A stretch of DNA of 64,000 bases, from NCBI GenBank assembly GCA_014800815.1, contig JAAVFI010000035.1, forward strand, positions 1 to 64,000, given 5' to 3'. Made by a program: the position numbers and the translations under genes. The stretch comes from Bacteroidales bacterium. GTDB taxonomy: Bacteria; Bacteroidota; Bacteroidia; Bacteroidales; Muribaculaceae. Within the stretch, counting starts at the first letter, position 1; each line of letters opens with the position of its first letter. The notes under the pieces are model-generated. The model had not been told where the DNA came from. It was given only the letters and a program-made list of their open reading frames with translations, and ran no database searches. Positions 9,495-19,982 of this stretch are shown here, in pieces.

Positions 9495-11180
9495 TTATTT
9501 TTCAAAGAGTAATCCGTTGAGTTCGACGCGGATTAAGCTGTCGCCGTACCCGCGTAGAGTGTATCCTGTTATTGCAAGGATTTTAGAATCGTCGTTTTCA
9601 ACGGGGAGTATGATTGCTGCAGCCGGTAATTCGGCCTCGTAAGCTTCTATAAGACTGTCTACAGGGAGATTGATTTTCAGTTCACCGTCTTTGTCTGCGA
9701 ATATGCAGTCGGTCGTGCCGATTTTCGTGTCAATGTCCCGGAGTGTGTATGTTATTTCCCGAACCGACGAAGCCAGCGGAAGCGGGCTCACGGTCAGTTG
9801 CCGGAAATCTATATTAAATTTCTGTAAGATAGTCTCCTCTCGATGATTCATTAAATTCCATTTGGATATATATTCATCATCAGTAAGCTCTACAATTCCT
9901 TCGATATCTTTGTGCTTCCGACCCGAATATAGATATTCGACATCTTCGGCAAGTTCTTCGGCCTGCTCTTTGGAAAGACCGTTAAGAGTTGATTTCAGTT
10001 CAGGAAGGGTAATGGGAAATTCCTTGACTCCCGCAGCCGAAAGGCGTTGCTTGACATTGCTCTGTACGGCGTGAATACCCCAGGAGTAGAAGTTGGCGCC
10101 GGGAATTATGGAAACGGCTGCAAACAGCACTGCAAACGAGCAGGCAAGCGCGTTGAGGTCCTCGCCTTTGCGAACTATTATGTAGATCACGGCAGCGTAG
10201 GCCCAGAGATTGAATCCGGCCACGTAGAGACGCGTCGGCGAGATACCGTACTCGCCTATACGGTAGAAGATTGCAACGCTCATAAGCACGAGAAGCGGGA
10301 GCAAAAGTATAGGTAGCCAACGGGTGGCTGCCAGTGCTATTGCCTTCGACTTTTCGTCGGCTTCGGGCGAATAAAGATAGCCTCTAACTGCATAGAGCAC
10401 AAGAAGACTCGCCAGGGTTATCCCGGATACCATATAGGTGATTGTCCCCTGCGGCAGACTCCACGTGAACAGTATCTTGATGCCGTAGGCATAGAGCACG
10501 AGCATGTAGGTGAGCGCAAGAGGCAGGAGAACAATCTTTGCAAAGCGGCTGAGCACGACTTCTTCCACCTCCTCGGCTTTATCGAGCGGGAGGCCGCTTA
10601 AGAATGTGAGAGCGGGAACAGTCCCTCCTAAGAGAGTTATAAATGTGGCTCCCAAATCAAAGGCGTCCACGCCGAACAGAATTCTTACCGCCGAAAATAT
10701 CAGCAGTATAGAAATTGAGACTACAAAGGCCGTAAGCAGACTCTTGGCGAGAGCACTCAGCGAAATCAGAGTGTAGGCTCGTGCCTGTTCATCTCCGCCG
10801 CGCTTCGTCGGACGGAAGAAAATCCCCACCGTAAGAGCCGTGTACGCAGCTCCATAGCCTATCATCTCCGGGTCGCTCAGCGATGCATTCTTGAGCTTGG
10901 ATGTGGTGAATGCAATCAAGGCAAGAACTATCAGCGGTTGAGCGATATTGTCGATTTTCCACTGGTATGCCGCCAGAGACATCAGAAAACCTAATGAGAG
11001 GCTCAGATTGAGTATAGATACTTCGGTGCTGTCGAAAAAATTGGGCGACCAGATATTTACGAGTGCATAGAGCGTGAACAGCCCTAAGAACGCCACTGTG
11101 TAGGGGCGACGCGCTACTTCGGTCAGAAGTCTCTCTTTGAGAATATCGGGATCAAAAAACTCTTTGACAGATCTTTTCAT
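9495..11180 (-). CDS. DUF4153-like multi-pass membrane protein
   Basis: A 561-residue integral membrane protein. About twelve hydrophobic segments occupy residues 25-390 and a soluble domain of about 170 residues follows. The layout resembles the DUF4153 family, whose function is unknown. The frame is open from 11231, but the ATG at 11180 (MKRSVKEFFDPD) is preferred because the longer form would run into the prfA stop. It lies 10 nt after prfA and 15 nt before pyrF, which suggests co-expression but not a role. Confidence 0.65.
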   Translation of the reverse strand: MKRSVKEFFDPDILKERLLTEVARRPYTVAFLGLFTLYALVNIWSPNFFDSTEVSILNLSLSLGFLMSLAAYQWKIDNIAQPLIVLALIAFTTSKLKNASLSDPEMIGYGAAYTALTVGIFFRPTKRGGDEQARAYTLISLSALAKSLLTAFVVSISILLIFSAVRILFGVDAFDLGATFITLLGGTVPALTFLSGLPLDKAEEVEEVVLSRFAKIVLLPLALTYMLVLYAYGIKILFTWSLPQGTITYMVSGITLASLLVLYAVRGYLYSPEADEKSKAIALAATRWLPILLLPLLVLMSVAIFYRIGEYGISPTRLYVAGFNLWAYAAVIYIIVRKGEDLNALACSFAVLFAAVSIIPGANFYSWGIHAVQSNVKQRLSAAGVKEFPITLPELKSTLNGLSKEQAEELAEDVEYLYSGRKHKDIEGIVELTDDEYISKWNLMNHREETILQKFNIDFRQLTVSPLPLASSVREITYTLRDIDTKIGTTDCIFADKDGELKINLPVDSLIEAYEAELPAAAIILPVENDDSKILAITGYTLRGYGDSLIRVELNGLLFEK

Positions 11181-11190
11181 AGTGGAGATA

Positions 11191-12300
11191 TTACATTTCT
11201 GCCGCTTTGAGCTTTTCGGCGTTCTCGGCAATGATCAGGTGGTCGATTACATCCTGGATATCTCCGTCAACAAAAGCCTGAAGGTTGTAGATAGTGTAGT
11301 TGATGCGGTGGTCGGTGATTCGCCCCTGGGGATAGTTGTAGGTGCGGATTTTGGCCGAACGGTCGCCGGTGCTCACAAGGGTCTTGCGTCGCGAAGCGAT
11401 GTCGTCGACGTATTTCTGATGCTCCTTGTCGTAGATAAACGTACGCAGGCGGCTGAGGGCGCGTTCCTTATTCTTCGGCTGGTCGCGGGTCTCGGTACAC
11501 TCTATGAGGATTTCTTCGGCTACGCCCGTATTGGGATTCTTCCAGATGTAGCGGAGGCGGACACCCGACTCTACCTTGTTCACGTTCTGACCGCCGGCAC
11601 CACCCGAGCGGAATGTATCCCACTTTATTTCGCCTTCGTTGATTTCAACGTCGAAAGGTTCGGCCTCGGGAAGTACGGCAACAGTTGCGGCTGATGTGTG
11701 TACACGGCCTTGAGTCTCGGTAGCCGGCACTCGCTGTACGCGGTGCACGCCGCTCTCGTATTTGAGTATGCCGTACACGCCCTCGCCGGTAACCGACAGC
11801 ACTACTTCCTTGTAGCCGCCGGCAGCGCCTTCGCTGGCCGAGGTAATGGCCACGTTCCAGCCCTTGCTCTCGCAGTAGCGTATGTACATCTTGCAGAGAT
11901 CGCCGGCAAAGATTGCAGCTTCGTCGCCACCCGTGCCGCCACGGATTTCGAGAATGGCGTTCTTGGAGTCTTCGGGGTCGGCGGGTATGAGTTGAATCTT
12001 GATTTCCTCCTCAAGTGCGGGAAGTGCGGCAGTGGCAGTGTCGAGCTGCTCCTTGGCCATCTCTCGCATCTCGGCATCGTTTTCGGTGTCGAGTATCATG
12101 CGGGCATCGGCGATATCGTCGGTAAGAGTACGGTATCGTCGGGTGAGGGCAGTGAGTTTCTCAAGATCTTTGTATTCCTTCGACAGCCTGACATAGCGCT
12201 TCATGTCCGCTATGACAGCAGGGTCGGTAATCAGGGTCGAGATTTCTTCGAAGCGGGCCTCGATACCGTCGAGGCGCTCAAGCAGAGTGGGTTCGGCCAT
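11191..12300 (-). CDS. prfA: peptide chain release factor 1
   Basis: RF1 releases the finished protein at UAA and UAG. Two motifs are diagnostic: the PAT tripeptide at 192-194 (RVPATETQGRVHTS), which reads the stop codon, and GGQ at 236-238 (GGAGGQNVNK), which triggers hydrolysis. GGTGGDEAAIFAGDL near 121 is the usual RF domain-2 entry. The frame is open from 12378, but the ATG at 12300 (MAEPTLLERLDG) gives a standard 369-residue RF1 and clears the divergent promoter region. It heads the minus-strand run ending at purT. Confidence 0.96.
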   Translation of the reverse strand: MAEPTLLERLDGIEARFEEISTLITDPAVIADMKRYVRLSKEYKDLEKLTALTRRYRTLTDDIADARMILDTENDAEMREMAKEQLDTATAALPALEEEIKIQLIPADPEDSKNAILEIRGGTGGDEAAIFAGDLCKMYIRYCESKGWNVAITSASEGAAGGYKEVVLSVTGEGVYGILKYESGVHRVQRVPATETQGRVHTSAATVAVLPEAEPFDVEINEGEIKWDTFRSGGAGGQNVNKVESGVRLRYIWKNPNTGVAEEILIECTETRDQPKNKERALSRLRTFIYDKEHQKYVDDIASRRKTLVSTGDRSAKIRTYNYPQGRITDHRINYTIYNLQAFVDGDIQDVIDHLIIAENAEKLKAAEM

Positions 12301-12351
12301 TGTATCGTCGAATTTTTCCGCGAAGTTACGCATTATATTATAAAAAGTCGC

Positions 12352-12359
12352 TACCTTTG
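12352..12359 (+). promoter_or_regulatory. -7 promoter element of the AI-2E family gene
   Basis: TACCTTTG fits the Bacteroidetes consensus and leaves a 5' untranslated region of about 40 nt before the ATG at 12405. It lies in the prfA/permease divergent gap. Confidence 0.6.
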
Positions 12360-12404
12360 CATTACTTTTTACTGACAATGTTTCGATAACCCCTGTCTTA
12401 TAGC

Positions 12405-13550
12405 ATGAATCGACACCAATCGGGCGCTTTTTCGCGGCCGTTTACATTCGACAGAGTAGTGCGTCTGCTTATTTCAGTCGCAGCTATCGGTGTGGCCGTA
12501 TGGCTGGTTGGATTGCTTAAATCGGTGCTGCTTCCATTCCTTGTGGCATGGCTTATAGCCTACCTGCTCGAGCCCTTCGTGCAGTATAACAAGCGCCTGC
12601 TGCGCGTCAGGAACAGGTGGCTGCCGATAAGTGTAACCCTCTTCGAGTGTGTGCTTATCCTTTGTACGGTGGCTGTCTTCGTCATGCCTTCGGTGGTGTC
12701 GGAGATGCACCAGGTGGCCTCGTTCGTGCGCCACTACTCCGAGACGGGTACCGACATACCCTTTGTGCCGGCTTCGCTGCACGAATATCTGCGCGACAAT
12801 ATTGACTTCGAGACTATATCCAAGCATCTTACACGCCAGGATATCAAGACTATACTCAATGCTGCAGGCTCGTTTATATCCGGCGGCTACAATGTGGTGA
12901 TGAGTGTGCTCAACTGGTTCATCATGGTGCTCTACGTGGTCTTTATCATGATAGACTACGAGCGGCTGCTGGCCGGCTTCAAGCGCATGGTACCCCCGCG
13001 CTACCGCGGCGTCACTTTCCGTATAGCCGATGATATCAAGAGGTCGATGAACCACTACTTCCGCGGACAGTCGCTCATCGCTTTTCTCGTGGGCGTGCTT
13101 TTCGCTATAGGTTTCAGCATTATCGGGCTGCCGCTCGCCATTGCGTTCGGCCTCTTTGTAGGTCTGCTCAACCTTGTGCCTTATCTTCAGCTGATATCAC
13201 TTATCCCGGCAACTATACTTTGCCTTGTGTACTCGGTCGACGGCACCGTCGGTTTCTGGCATATCTGGCTGGAGACTATGGCGGTATATATCGTGGTGCA
13301 GGCTATACAGGACTTCATCCTCACGCCTAAAATCATGGGTAAGACCATGGGGCTCAATCCCGCTATCATACTGCTGTCGCTCTCGATATGGGGCTCTCTC
13401 ATGGGCTTCATAGGCCTTATCATTGCATTGCCGCTCACCACTCTGCTGCTGTCCTACTACGATATCTATATATCGAACCGTGAGGACGGCGAGACGCCCG
13501 ACGAGCATAAACGCGATGAGGAAACGTTTAAAGAAATTGTTGAATCATAA
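12405..13550 (+). CDS. AI-2E family (PerM/YdiK-type) membrane protein
   Basis: A 381-residue polytopic protein with about eight membrane helices: a pair at 20-60, one near 80-100, a soluble stretch at 105-165, then clusters at 170-190, 225-290 and 300-350. Family marks include PFLVAWLIAYLLEPFV near the N-terminus and IGLPLAIAFGLFVGLLNLVPYL in the core. Members have been linked to AI-2 or sodium-proton exchange, so no substrate is assigned. The C-terminal tail is charged. It is followed 18 nt later by mltG. Confidence 0.85.
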   Translation: MNRHQSGAFSRPFTFDRVVRLLISVAAIGVAVWLVGLLKSVLLPFLVAWLIAYLLEPFVQYNKRLLRVRNRWLPISVTLFECVLILCTVAVFVMPSVVSEMHQVASFVRHYSETGTDIPFVPASLHEYLRDNIDFETISKHLTRQDIKTILNAAGSFISGGYNVVMSVLNWFIMVLYVVFIMIDYERLLAGFKRMVPPRYRGVTFRIADDIKRSMNHYFRGQSLIAFLVGVLFAIGFSIIGLPLAIAFGLFVGLLNLVPYLQLISLIPATILCLVYSVDGTVGFWHIWLETMAVYIVVQAIQDFILTPKIMGKTMGLNPAIILLSLSIWGSLMGFIGLIIALPLTTLLLSYYDIYISNREDGETPDEHKRDEETFKEIVES

Positions 13551-13568
13551 CTGATTATAATCATTGCT

Positions 13569-14576
13569 GTGAAGAAAAAGCCGATTGTTATTTCCGTAAT
13601 CATTGTCGTGGTACTCGCTTGTATCATCACTTGCTACAAACAGGTATTTGCAACATACGAGTATGAACCGGTGAGAGTAAATGTTCCCGCCGGGACACCC
13701 AAGGGGAATGTAAAAAAGATATTTACAGACGTACTCGGATACGATTTCGGTTCGAAAGTGGCTGTGCTTTGGTCTCTCCAGGGTGGTACACCCGAAAGCT
13801 CTCACGGGTCGTATGTGGTCAAGACAGGCGACAAGGCGTGGAAAGTGGCAAGAAATATTGCAAAAGGGCGCCAGACTCCTGTAAGGGTTACGTTCAACAA
13901 CCTCCGCTTCGTGGAAGAACTGGCCGCAAAGATGGACAACTATCTCGAACTTGATTCAGCACAGTTCATCGCCGCAGCCGACACCGTACTTTCTTCACGC
14001 GGATACACTTACGAGCAGTGGCAGGGCGCTTTCATGCCCGATACATACGAGTTCTATTGGACTACTCCCGCCTCCGAAGTGGTGAGCCGTCTCAACGACC
14101 ATGCAAGAGCCTTCTGGACTCCCGAGCGCACGGCCAAGGCCGAGAGTCTCGGAATGTCGCCTATGGATATGGAAATCATTGCCTCGATTGTTGAGGAAGA
14201 GTCCAACCGTGCCGAGGAGCACGGCAAGGTGGGCCGCCTGTATATAAACCGTATCCAGGACGACCGACCCCTGCAGGCCGACCCGACCATTAAGTTTGTG
14301 GTACACAACTTTGCCCTGCGTCGAATCTTCCGACCCGACACCAAGAAGGAATCGCCCTACAACACATATCTCAACAAAGGATTGCCCCCCGGCCCGATAA
14401 GAATACCCGAAGGTGCCACTATCGACTCGGTGCTCAACTCCAAGCCTCACCCCTACTACTTTATGTGTGCGTCGCCCGATTTCTCCGGCCGCCATGTCTT
14501 TGCCAAAACATTTCCCGAGCACCGTCAGAACGCCGTTCTGTACCACCGTGCGCTCGACCGTAGAGGTGTGAAATAA
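13569..14576 (+). CDS. mltG: endolytic murein transglycosylase MltG
   Basis: MltG cuts nascent glycan strands at the inner membrane to end peptidoglycan polymerisation. The 335-residue protein has one N-terminal membrane anchor (KPIVISVIIVVVLACIITCY), a LysM-like subdomain (VVKTGDKAWKVARNIAKG) and the YceG catalytic core. The catalytic glutamate is in IIASIVEEESN, and LQADPTIKF, YNTYLNKGLPPGPI and HVFAKTFPEH are conserved. The start is GTG at 13569, placing the anchor at the very N-terminus. Confidence 0.93.
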   Translation: MKKKPIVISVIIVVVLACIITCYKQVFATYEYEPVRVNVPAGTPKGNVKKIFTDVLGYDFGSKVAVLWSLQGGTPESSHGSYVVKTGDKAWKVARNIAKGRQTPVRVTFNNLRFVEELAAKMDNYLELDSAQFIAAADTVLSSRGYTYEQWQGAFMPDTYEFYWTTPASEVVSRLNDHARAFWTPERTAKAESLGMSPMDMEIIASIVEEESNRAEEHGKVGRLYINRIQDDRPLQADPTIKFVVHNFALRRIFRPDTKKESPYNTYLNKGLPPGPIRIPEGATIDSVLNSKPHPYYFMCASPDFSGRHVFAKTFPEHRQNAVLYHRALDRRGVK

Positions 14577-14582
14577 AACGAG

Positions 14583-14614
14583 TTTGGCAGTCTCACTATT
14601 ATTTGGTAAATTTG
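14583..14614 (+). promoter_or_regulatory. full promoter of panC-panD
   Basis: TTTG at 14583-14586 and TAAATTTG at 14607-14614 are separated by 20 nt, a complete Bacteroidetes promoter. It lies 42 nt before the panC ATG at 14657 and so excludes the upstream in-frame start at 14603. Confidence 0.7.
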
Positions 14615-14656
14615 CACCCGAATTATAGGGATGACATATCCCGCAAAATCAGACAA

Positions 14657-15505
14657 ATGGAAATAATCCGTACAGTAAAGCGCCTCGAAGAGGTTGTCGA
14701 CGATGCCCGCAGCAAAGGGCTGTCGATAGGCCTCGTACCCACTATGGGTGCGCTTCACGCCGGCCACCGCTCTCTTGTAGAGCGCGCCCGCGCCGAAAAC
14801 GATATAGTGATTACAAGTGTCTTTGTAAACCCTACGCAGTTCAACAACCCCGAAGACCTGCGTACATATCCCCGTACCGAGGAGGCTGACTGCCGTATGC
14901 TCGAAGAGTGCGGCGTGGACTATGCCTTCGTACCTTCGGTACAGGAGATGTATCCCGAGCCCGACACCCGTGTATTCGACCTCGGTCCTGTGGCAGAGGT
15001 TATGGAAGGCGCCATGCGCCCCGGCCATTTCAATGGCGTGGCACAGATTGTGAGCCGTCTTTTCGCCCTTGCCAAACCTACCCGCGCATATTTCGGTGAG
15101 AAAGACTTCCAACAGATTGCGGTCATTCGCCGCATGGTGGAGCTCGAAGGCTTTGACCTCGAGATAGTTCCCTGTCCTATAGTGCGTGAGTCCGACGGCC
15201 TTGCCCTCTCCTCGCGCAACGTACGTCTCTCGCCCGAGGCCCGTGCGACAGCCCCGAAGATTCACTATCTGCTCGAGCAGTCGCTCAACCTCAAGGCCGA
15301 TGGCATGCAGCCCAAGGAACTTGCAGCCACCGTTGCCGCCGCTATCGACGACGTAGAGGGTCTTGAAACTGAATACTATTCTATCGTAGATGCCGAAACC
15401 ATGCAGCCTATCGACCGTTGGGAAGATGCTGGTGTGCTCGGTGCGGTAGGTTGTGTCACCGTATTCTGTGGTGGCGTACGACTCATCGACAATATCAGAT
15501 ATTGA
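14657..15505 (+). CDS. panC: pantothenate synthetase
   Basis: PanC joins pantoate and beta-alanine with ATP. The 282-residue protein shows the adenylate-forming HIGH-type motif in [11 protein letters not shown] (30-37) and the second nucleotide site in YFGEKDFQQ, with the conserved SSRNVRLS segment. The ATG at 14657 follows a complete promoter, so I reject the 18-residue extension. panD follows directly 7 nt later and supplies its beta-alanine. Confidence 0.96.
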   Translation: MEIIRTVKRLEEVVDDARSKGLSIGLVPTMGALHAGHRSLVERARAENDIVITSVFVNPTQFNNPEDLRTYPRTEEADCRMLEECGVDYAFVPSVQEMYPEPDTRVFDLGPVAEVMEGAMRPGHFNGVAQIVSRLFALAKPTRAYFGEKDFQQIAVIRRMVELEGFDLEIVPCPIVRESDGLALSSRNVRLSPEARATAPKIHYLLEQSLNLKADGMQPKELAATVAAAIDDVEGLETEYYSIVDAETMQPIDRWEDAGVLGAVGCVTVFCGGVRLIDNIRY

Positions 15506-15512
15506 TAAAGCC

Positions 15513-15866
15513 ATGTTCATACAGGTTCTCAAGTCTAAAATTCATCGCGTGACCGTAACAGAGGCACGCCTGGACTATATCGGCAGCATAACAATCGACG
15601 AAGATCTGCTCGATGCCGCCGGAATCCTTCCCGGAGAGAGGGTCTACATTGTAAATAACAACAATGGTGCCCGTCTGGATACGTACACAATCCCCGGAGC
15701 AAGAGGCGAAGGTACAATCTGCCTCAACGGTGCTGCAGCACGTCTGGTTCAGCCCGGCGACATAGTGATAATTATGAGCTATGCAACGATGACTCCCGAG
15801 GAAGCCCGTTCGTTCTCTCCCACAGTTATTTTCCCCGACACCGCCACCAACAAAATTATTAAATAA
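15513..15866 (+). CDS. panD: aspartate 1-decarboxylase proenzyme
   Basis: PanD makes beta-alanine from aspartate using a pyruvoyl group formed by self-cleavage. The cleavage site is Gly24-Ser25 in [10 protein letters not shown], giving the usual small beta and larger alpha chain. The 117-residue length is typical. The ATG at 15513 gives the standard N-terminus [13 protein letters not shown]; the frame also opens earlier inside panC but that part is out of family. It is co-transcribed with panC. Confidence 0.96.
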   Translation: MFIQVLKSKIHRVTVTEARLDYIGSITIDEDLLDAAGILPGERVYIVNNNNGARLDTYTIPGARGEGTICLNGAAARLVQPGDIVIIMSYATMTPEEARSFSPTVIFPDTATNKIIK

Positions 15867-15915
15867 GTGCGGGTGACGGACTCCTTTGTAAACTCCTAAA
15901 TTTTATCTTCACCCT

Positions 15916-17268
15916 ATGTTTGAAAAACTCAGCGACCGGCTTGAACGGAGTTTCAAGCTCCTTAAAGGCCAGGGACGCATCACCGAAATAAACGTTGCCG
16001 AAACCCTCAAGGATGTTCGCCGCGCCCTCATCGACGCCGACGTAAACTACAAAGTCGCCAAGACCTTTACCGATACAGTAAAGCAGAAGGCTCTCGGTCA
16101 GAACGTGATCAACGCTATCAAGCCAGGCGAGCTTATGGTGAAGATTGTGCACGACGAGCTCGCTTCGCTCATGGGTGGCGATGCTACTCCGCTTACTCTC
16201 CAGGGCCGTCCCGCCATTATTCTTATGTCGGGTCTCCAGGGTTCAGGTAAGACAACATTCACCGGCAAGCTTGCAAAGAAACTCAAAGCCGAGAAGCACC
16301 TCCGTCCGCTCCTCGTGGCAGGCGACGTCTACCGTCCCGCCGCTATCGACCAGCTTAAGGTTCTCGCCGAGTCTATCGGAGTTGAAGTGTACACCGAAGA
16401 CGGTGTGAAAGACCCCGTAGGCATTGCAAAGCGCGGTGTGGAATATGCCAAGGCTCACGCCTTCGACCTCGTAATCATCGATACCGCCGGCCGTCTTGCT
16501 GTCGACGAGCAGATGATGGACGAAATCGAGGCTATCAAAAATGCCGTTAACCCCGGTGAAATCCTCTTCGTGGTCGACGCCATGACCGGTCAGGACGCGG
16601 TAAATACCGCCAAGACCTTCAACGAACGTCTCGACTTCGGCGGCGTTGTCCTCACCAAGCTCGACGGCGATACCCGCGGTGGTGCCGCGCTCTCAATCCG
16701 CAGCGTGGTAGACAAACCTATCAAGTTTGTAGGTACGGGCGAAAGCCTCGACGGCATCGACGTGTTCTATCCCGCCCGTATGGCCGACCGTATTCTCGGC
16801 ATGGGTGATATCGTATCACTTGTTGAGAAAGCTCAGGCTCAGTACGATGAGAAAGAAGCCGAGGAACTTGCCAAGAAACTGCGTAAAAACCAGTTTACGT
16901 TCACCGACTTCCTCAAGCAAATCAACCAGATAAAGAAGATGGGTAACATCAAAGACCTCGCCGCCATGATTCCCGGTGTAGGCAAGGCTATCAAGGATGT
17001 TGACATCGACAACGACGCTTTCAAGGGCATCGAGGCTATAATCATGTCGATGACCCCCTACGAACGCGACCATCCCGAGGTGATTAGAGGTACACGTATC
17101 AAGCGTATCGCCGACGGTTCGGGTACCAAGATTCAGGATGTAAACCGCCTGCTCAAGCAGTTCGACCAGATTCGCAAGATGATGCATGCAGTGAGCAACA
17201 TGGGTTCAAATCCCGCTCAGATGATGCGCCAGATGCGCCAGGCTAAAGCGGCACAGCGTCGCCGTTGA
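15916..17268 (+). CDS. ffh: signal recognition particle protein Ffh
   Basis: Ffh binds signal peptides and 4.5S RNA and delivers ribosomes to FtsY. Its 450 residues show the N domain, the GTPase G domain ([30 protein letters not shown]) and a methionine-rich M domain whose last part reads [20 protein letters not shown], ending in a basic tail. I did not find its 4.5S RNA partner in this window. It is 50 nt after panD and 26 nt before folD. Confidence 0.96.
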   Translation: MFEKLSDRLERSFKLLKGQGRITEINVAETLKDVRRALIDADVNYKVAKTFTDTVKQKALGQNVINAIKPGELMVKIVHDELASLMGGDATPLTLQGRPAIILMSGLQGSGKTTFTGKLAKKLKAEKHLRPLLVAGDVYRPAAIDQLKVLAESIGVEVYTEDGVKDPVGIAKRGVEYAKAHAFDLVIIDTAGRLAVDEQMMDEIEAIKNAVNPGEILFVVDAMTGQDAVNTAKTFNERLDFGGVVLTKLDGDTRGGAALSIRSVVDKPIKFVGTGESLDGIDVFYPARMADRILGMGDIVSLVEKAQAQYDEKEAEELAKKLRKNQFTFTDFLKQINQIKKMGNIKDLAAMIPGVGKAIKDVDIDNDAFKGIEAIIMSMTPYERDHPEVIRGTRIKRIADGSGTKIQDVNRLLKQFDQIRKMMHAVSNMGSNPAQMMRQMRQAKAAQRRR

Positions 17269-17294
17269 TTTTCTCAAATATAGAATACCGACAC

Positions 17295-18182
17295 ATGACA
17301 ATAATAGACGGAAAAGAAACAGCGGCCAAAATCAAGGCTGAAATCGCCACTGAGGTAGCTCAAATGGTAGCTGAGGGTAAGCGCGCTCCGCACCTCGCCG
17401 CAATTCTCGTAGGCCACGACGGCGGCAGCGAGACCTATGTGGCAAACAAAGTCAAGGCTTGCGCCGAGTGCGGATTCCGCTCGTCGCTCATCCGCTTCGA
17501 GAGTACACCCGAAGCACCCCTTGACCCCAAGGTGCTCATGGACGAGATTGCACGCCTCAACGCCGACCCTGAAGTCGACGGCTTCATCGTGCAGCTCCCC
17601 TTGCCCAAGCACATCGACGAGCAGGCCGTAATCGAGGCTATCGACCCCGCTAAGGACGTTGACGGTTTCCACCCCGTGAACGTTGGCAAGCAGGCCGTAG
17701 GTCTTCCTTGCTTCCACAGCGCTACTCCCGCCGGCATCGTTGAACTCCTTCACCGCTACGGCATATCTCCCGCAGGCAAGCGCGTGGTTATCGTAGGCCG
17801 AAGCAACATCGTGGGCAAACCTCTTGCTGCCATGCTCATGCAGAAGGGCCCGAAGGCCGACGCCACCGTCACAGTATGCCACAGTGCAACTCCCGACCTC
17901 GCTTCCATTACCCGTGAGGCCGACATCCTCGTTGCTGCTCTCGGCCGCCCCGGTTTCGTGAAGGCCGATATGGTGAAAGACGGCGCCGTGATAGTAGACG
18001 TAGGCACCACACGCGTGCCCGACGCTACACGCAAGAGCGGTTTCCGCCTCTCCGGCGACGTCGATTTCGAAGCCGTAGCTCCCAAATGCGAGGCTATCAC
18101 TCCCGTGCCCGGCGGCGTTGGTCCCATGACCATATGCTCTCTGATGCTCAACACCCTCCAGGCTGCCCGCAACCGCAACTGA
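17295..18182 (+). CDS. folD: methylenetetrahydrofolate dehydrogenase/cyclohydrolase FolD
   Basis: FolD interconverts 5,10-methylene- and 10-formyl-tetrahydrofolate for purine and formyl-Met synthesis. The 295-residue protein shows [14 protein letters not shown], the Rossmann loop [11 protein letters not shown] and [10 protein letters not shown]. The catalytic lysine is expected in [13 protein letters not shown]. The ATG at 17295 is chosen over 17265, which overlaps ffh. It is followed 6 nt later by the GTG-started capA-like gene. Confidence 0.95.
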   Translation: MTIIDGKETAAKIKAEIATEVAQMVAEGKRAPHLAAILVGHDGGSETYVANKVKACAECGFRSSLIRFESTPEAPLDPKVLMDEIARLNADPEVDGFIVQLPLPKHIDEQAVIEAIDPAKDVDGFHPVNVGKQAVGLPCFHSATPAGIVELLHRYGISPAGKRVVIVGRSNIVGKPLAAMLMQKGPKADATVTVCHSATPDLASITREADILVAALGRPGFVKADMVKDGAVIVDVGTTRVPDATRKSGFRLSGDVDFEAVAPKCEAITPVPGGVGPMTICSLMLNTLQAARNRN

Positions 18183-18188
18183 TAAGGC

Positions 18189-19271
18189 GTGAATACGGCT
18201 TCGTGTTTCATAGCCCTTTTTACCTCCCTTGTCTCGCTTGTTTTCGGCTACGACGAGGCTGATATCGTGTTTGTCGGCGATGCCATGCAGCATCAGGCGC
18301 AGCTCGAAGCCGCTCAGCGCGGCAGCAGCTACGACTACACGGGCTATTTCGATGCCATTCAACCGATAGTATCGGTGGCCGACTATGCGGTGGTGAACCT
18401 CGAAACCCCCGTCGGCCCTCCTCCACATACAGGTTACCCCTGCTTTAACGCTCCCGAAGCCTTCGTTGACGCCCTCGTCGACGCAGGCTTCGATATGTTT
18501 CTGACAGCCAATAACCACACTCTTGACCGCGGTCCCAAGGGGCTTCGGGGGACGGTAGATGTGCTCGACAGCCGCGGTCTCGACCATCTGGGCACGTATA
18601 AGGATGATTCCTCACGGACCCGCGCACTCCCGAAGATAGTGGATGTGAACGGATTCAAGATCGGATTCCTCAACTATACCTACGGCACCAACGGAATAAG
18701 CCCGCGCGACGGTGTAGTGGTCGACTATATAGACCGCTCGCGCATCAAGGCCGATGTCGACGATACGCGCAAGGCCGGTGCCGAACTTATGTGCGTGTGC
18801 ATGCACTGGGGCGACGAGTATTCGCTCTTGCCCAACAAGACACAGCAGCATCTCGCCGACTTCCTTGAGGCTCTTGGAGTCGACATGGTGATAGGCGCTC
18901 ACCCGCACGTGATTCAGCCAATGGAGTTCCGCGCCAACCGCTATTTCCCCGAAAAGAATATTTTCCTCGTGTATTCGCTCGGCAACTTTGTGTCGAACAT
19001 GAAGACCCGCGATACGCGTGGAGGCGCGATGGCTCACGTAAAACTTTTCCGTGGCGAGGATCATCGCCCAATGGTGAAAGAGGCTGACTACCGTCTGCTT
19101 TTCACCGTGCCTGCGAGCGGACGCGACGACAATTTCAGAGTTATGGAAGCCGACAGCGTGAAGGCTGCTCTCTGGAAAGCCCGCGCGGCAGAGTTTGCCA
19201 AAGCGGCACGCGGCATTTTCGACAAGCACAATATCGGCGTCCCTGAGACGGATTCAAAAATTCCCGACTGA
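18189..19271 (+). CDS. CapA-family (PGA_cap) protein
   Basis: A 360-residue protein of the CapA/PgsA metallophosphoesterase-like family, first described in poly-gamma-glutamate capsule synthesis. A short hydrophobic N-terminus (FIALFTSLVSLVFG) acts as signal or anchor, then the domain begins with DIVFVGDAMQHQ. Other marks are VVNLETPVG, FLTANNHTLDRGPKG, CMHWGDEY, VIGAHPHVIQ and LVYSLGNFVSN. No capB or capC neighbour is present, so a polyglutamate capsule is not implied. The start is GTG at 18189. Confidence 0.85.
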   Translation: MNTASCFIALFTSLVSLVFGYDEADIVFVGDAMQHQAQLEAAQRGSSYDYTGYFDAIQPIVSVADYAVVNLETPVGPPPHTGYPCFNAPEAFVDALVDAGFDMFLTANNHTLDRGPKGLRGTVDVLDSRGLDHLGTYKDDSSRTRALPKIVDVNGFKIGFLNYTYGTNGISPRDGVVVDYIDRSRIKADVDDTRKAGAELMCVCMHWGDEYSLLPNKTQQHLADFLEALGVDMVIGAHPHVIQPMEFRANRYFPEKNIFLVYSLGNFVSNMKTRDTRGGAMAHVKLFRGEDHRPMVKEADYRLLFTVPASGRDDNFRVMEADSVKAALWKARAAEFAKAARGIFDKHNIGVPETDSKIPD

Positions 19272-19274
19272 GCT

Positions 19275-19982
19275 ATGGCGGTGTTTGAATTCAAGAAATT
19301 TTCGGTGGACGACAGCAGCTGCGGCATGAAGATATGCTCCGACAGCGTGCTGCTCGCGGCATGGTTCTTCCCGAATCACAGCGAAGCACAAAGTATAGTC
19401 GACGTCGGCGCCGGCTCGGGCGTGCTTGCACTCCTTGGTGCCGAGTGCTGCCCCGACGCTGCGGTGGTCGGGCTTGAACTTGACAGCGGAGCGGCATCGG
19501 CCGCCGAATCAAATTTTAAATCGTCACCCTGGGCTGACCGTATGCAACTCGTGGAAGGAGATTTCGCATTGTGGAATCCTTCGGCTCCCGTAGACCTTAT
19601 CATCTCCAATCCTCCATACTTTACCGAAGGCGCACACTCGGCCGACTCGGCCCGTGCCGCTGCCAGACATCAGGACGGCCTTTCGTATACATCCTTGCTA
19701 CGATTCGGCGCATCGCGACTCTCCAAGGCCGGTGCGCTCGGGCTGGTCAGTCCCGCAGAATTTGAAAACGATATAGTGTTCGAGGCCGAAATGGCCGGGC
19801 TGAAACTCCGCAGAATACTGAGAGTGCGCACATCGCCCCGAAAACCTGTGACACGCCTCCTCTTTGAGTTCTCGCGTCCCGACGGCCCTGTGGATGACTC
19901 GACACTCGCTTTGCGCAACCCTGACGGCTATCTTACAGCCGAATACCGCGCCCTTGTAGAACCTTTTTACAAAAAGATATGA
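19275..19982 (+). CDS. tRNA1(Val) adenine-37 N6-methyltransferase-like protein
   Basis: A class I SAM-dependent methyltransferase of 235 residues of the TrmN6/YfiC group. The SAM loop is VDVGAGSGVLAL (42-53), the acidic ribose ligand is in GLELD, and the adenine-N6 catalytic motif is NPPYF (112-116). It begins with FEFKKFSVDDSSCGMKI, where TrmN6 proteins typically have a short substrate-binding start. Its stop overlaps the next ATG by 4 nt. Confidence 0.88.
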   Translation: MAVFEFKKFSVDDSSCGMKICSDSVLLAAWFFPNHSEAQSIVDVGAGSGVLALLGAECCPDAAVVGLELDSGAASAAESNFKSSPWADRMQLVEGDFALWNPSAPVDLIISNPPYFTEGAHSADSARAAARHQDGLSYTSLLRFGASRLSKAGALGLVSPAEFENDIVFEAEMAGLKLRRILRVRTSPRKPVTRLLFEFSRPDGPVDDSTLALRNPDGYLTAEYRALVEPFYKKI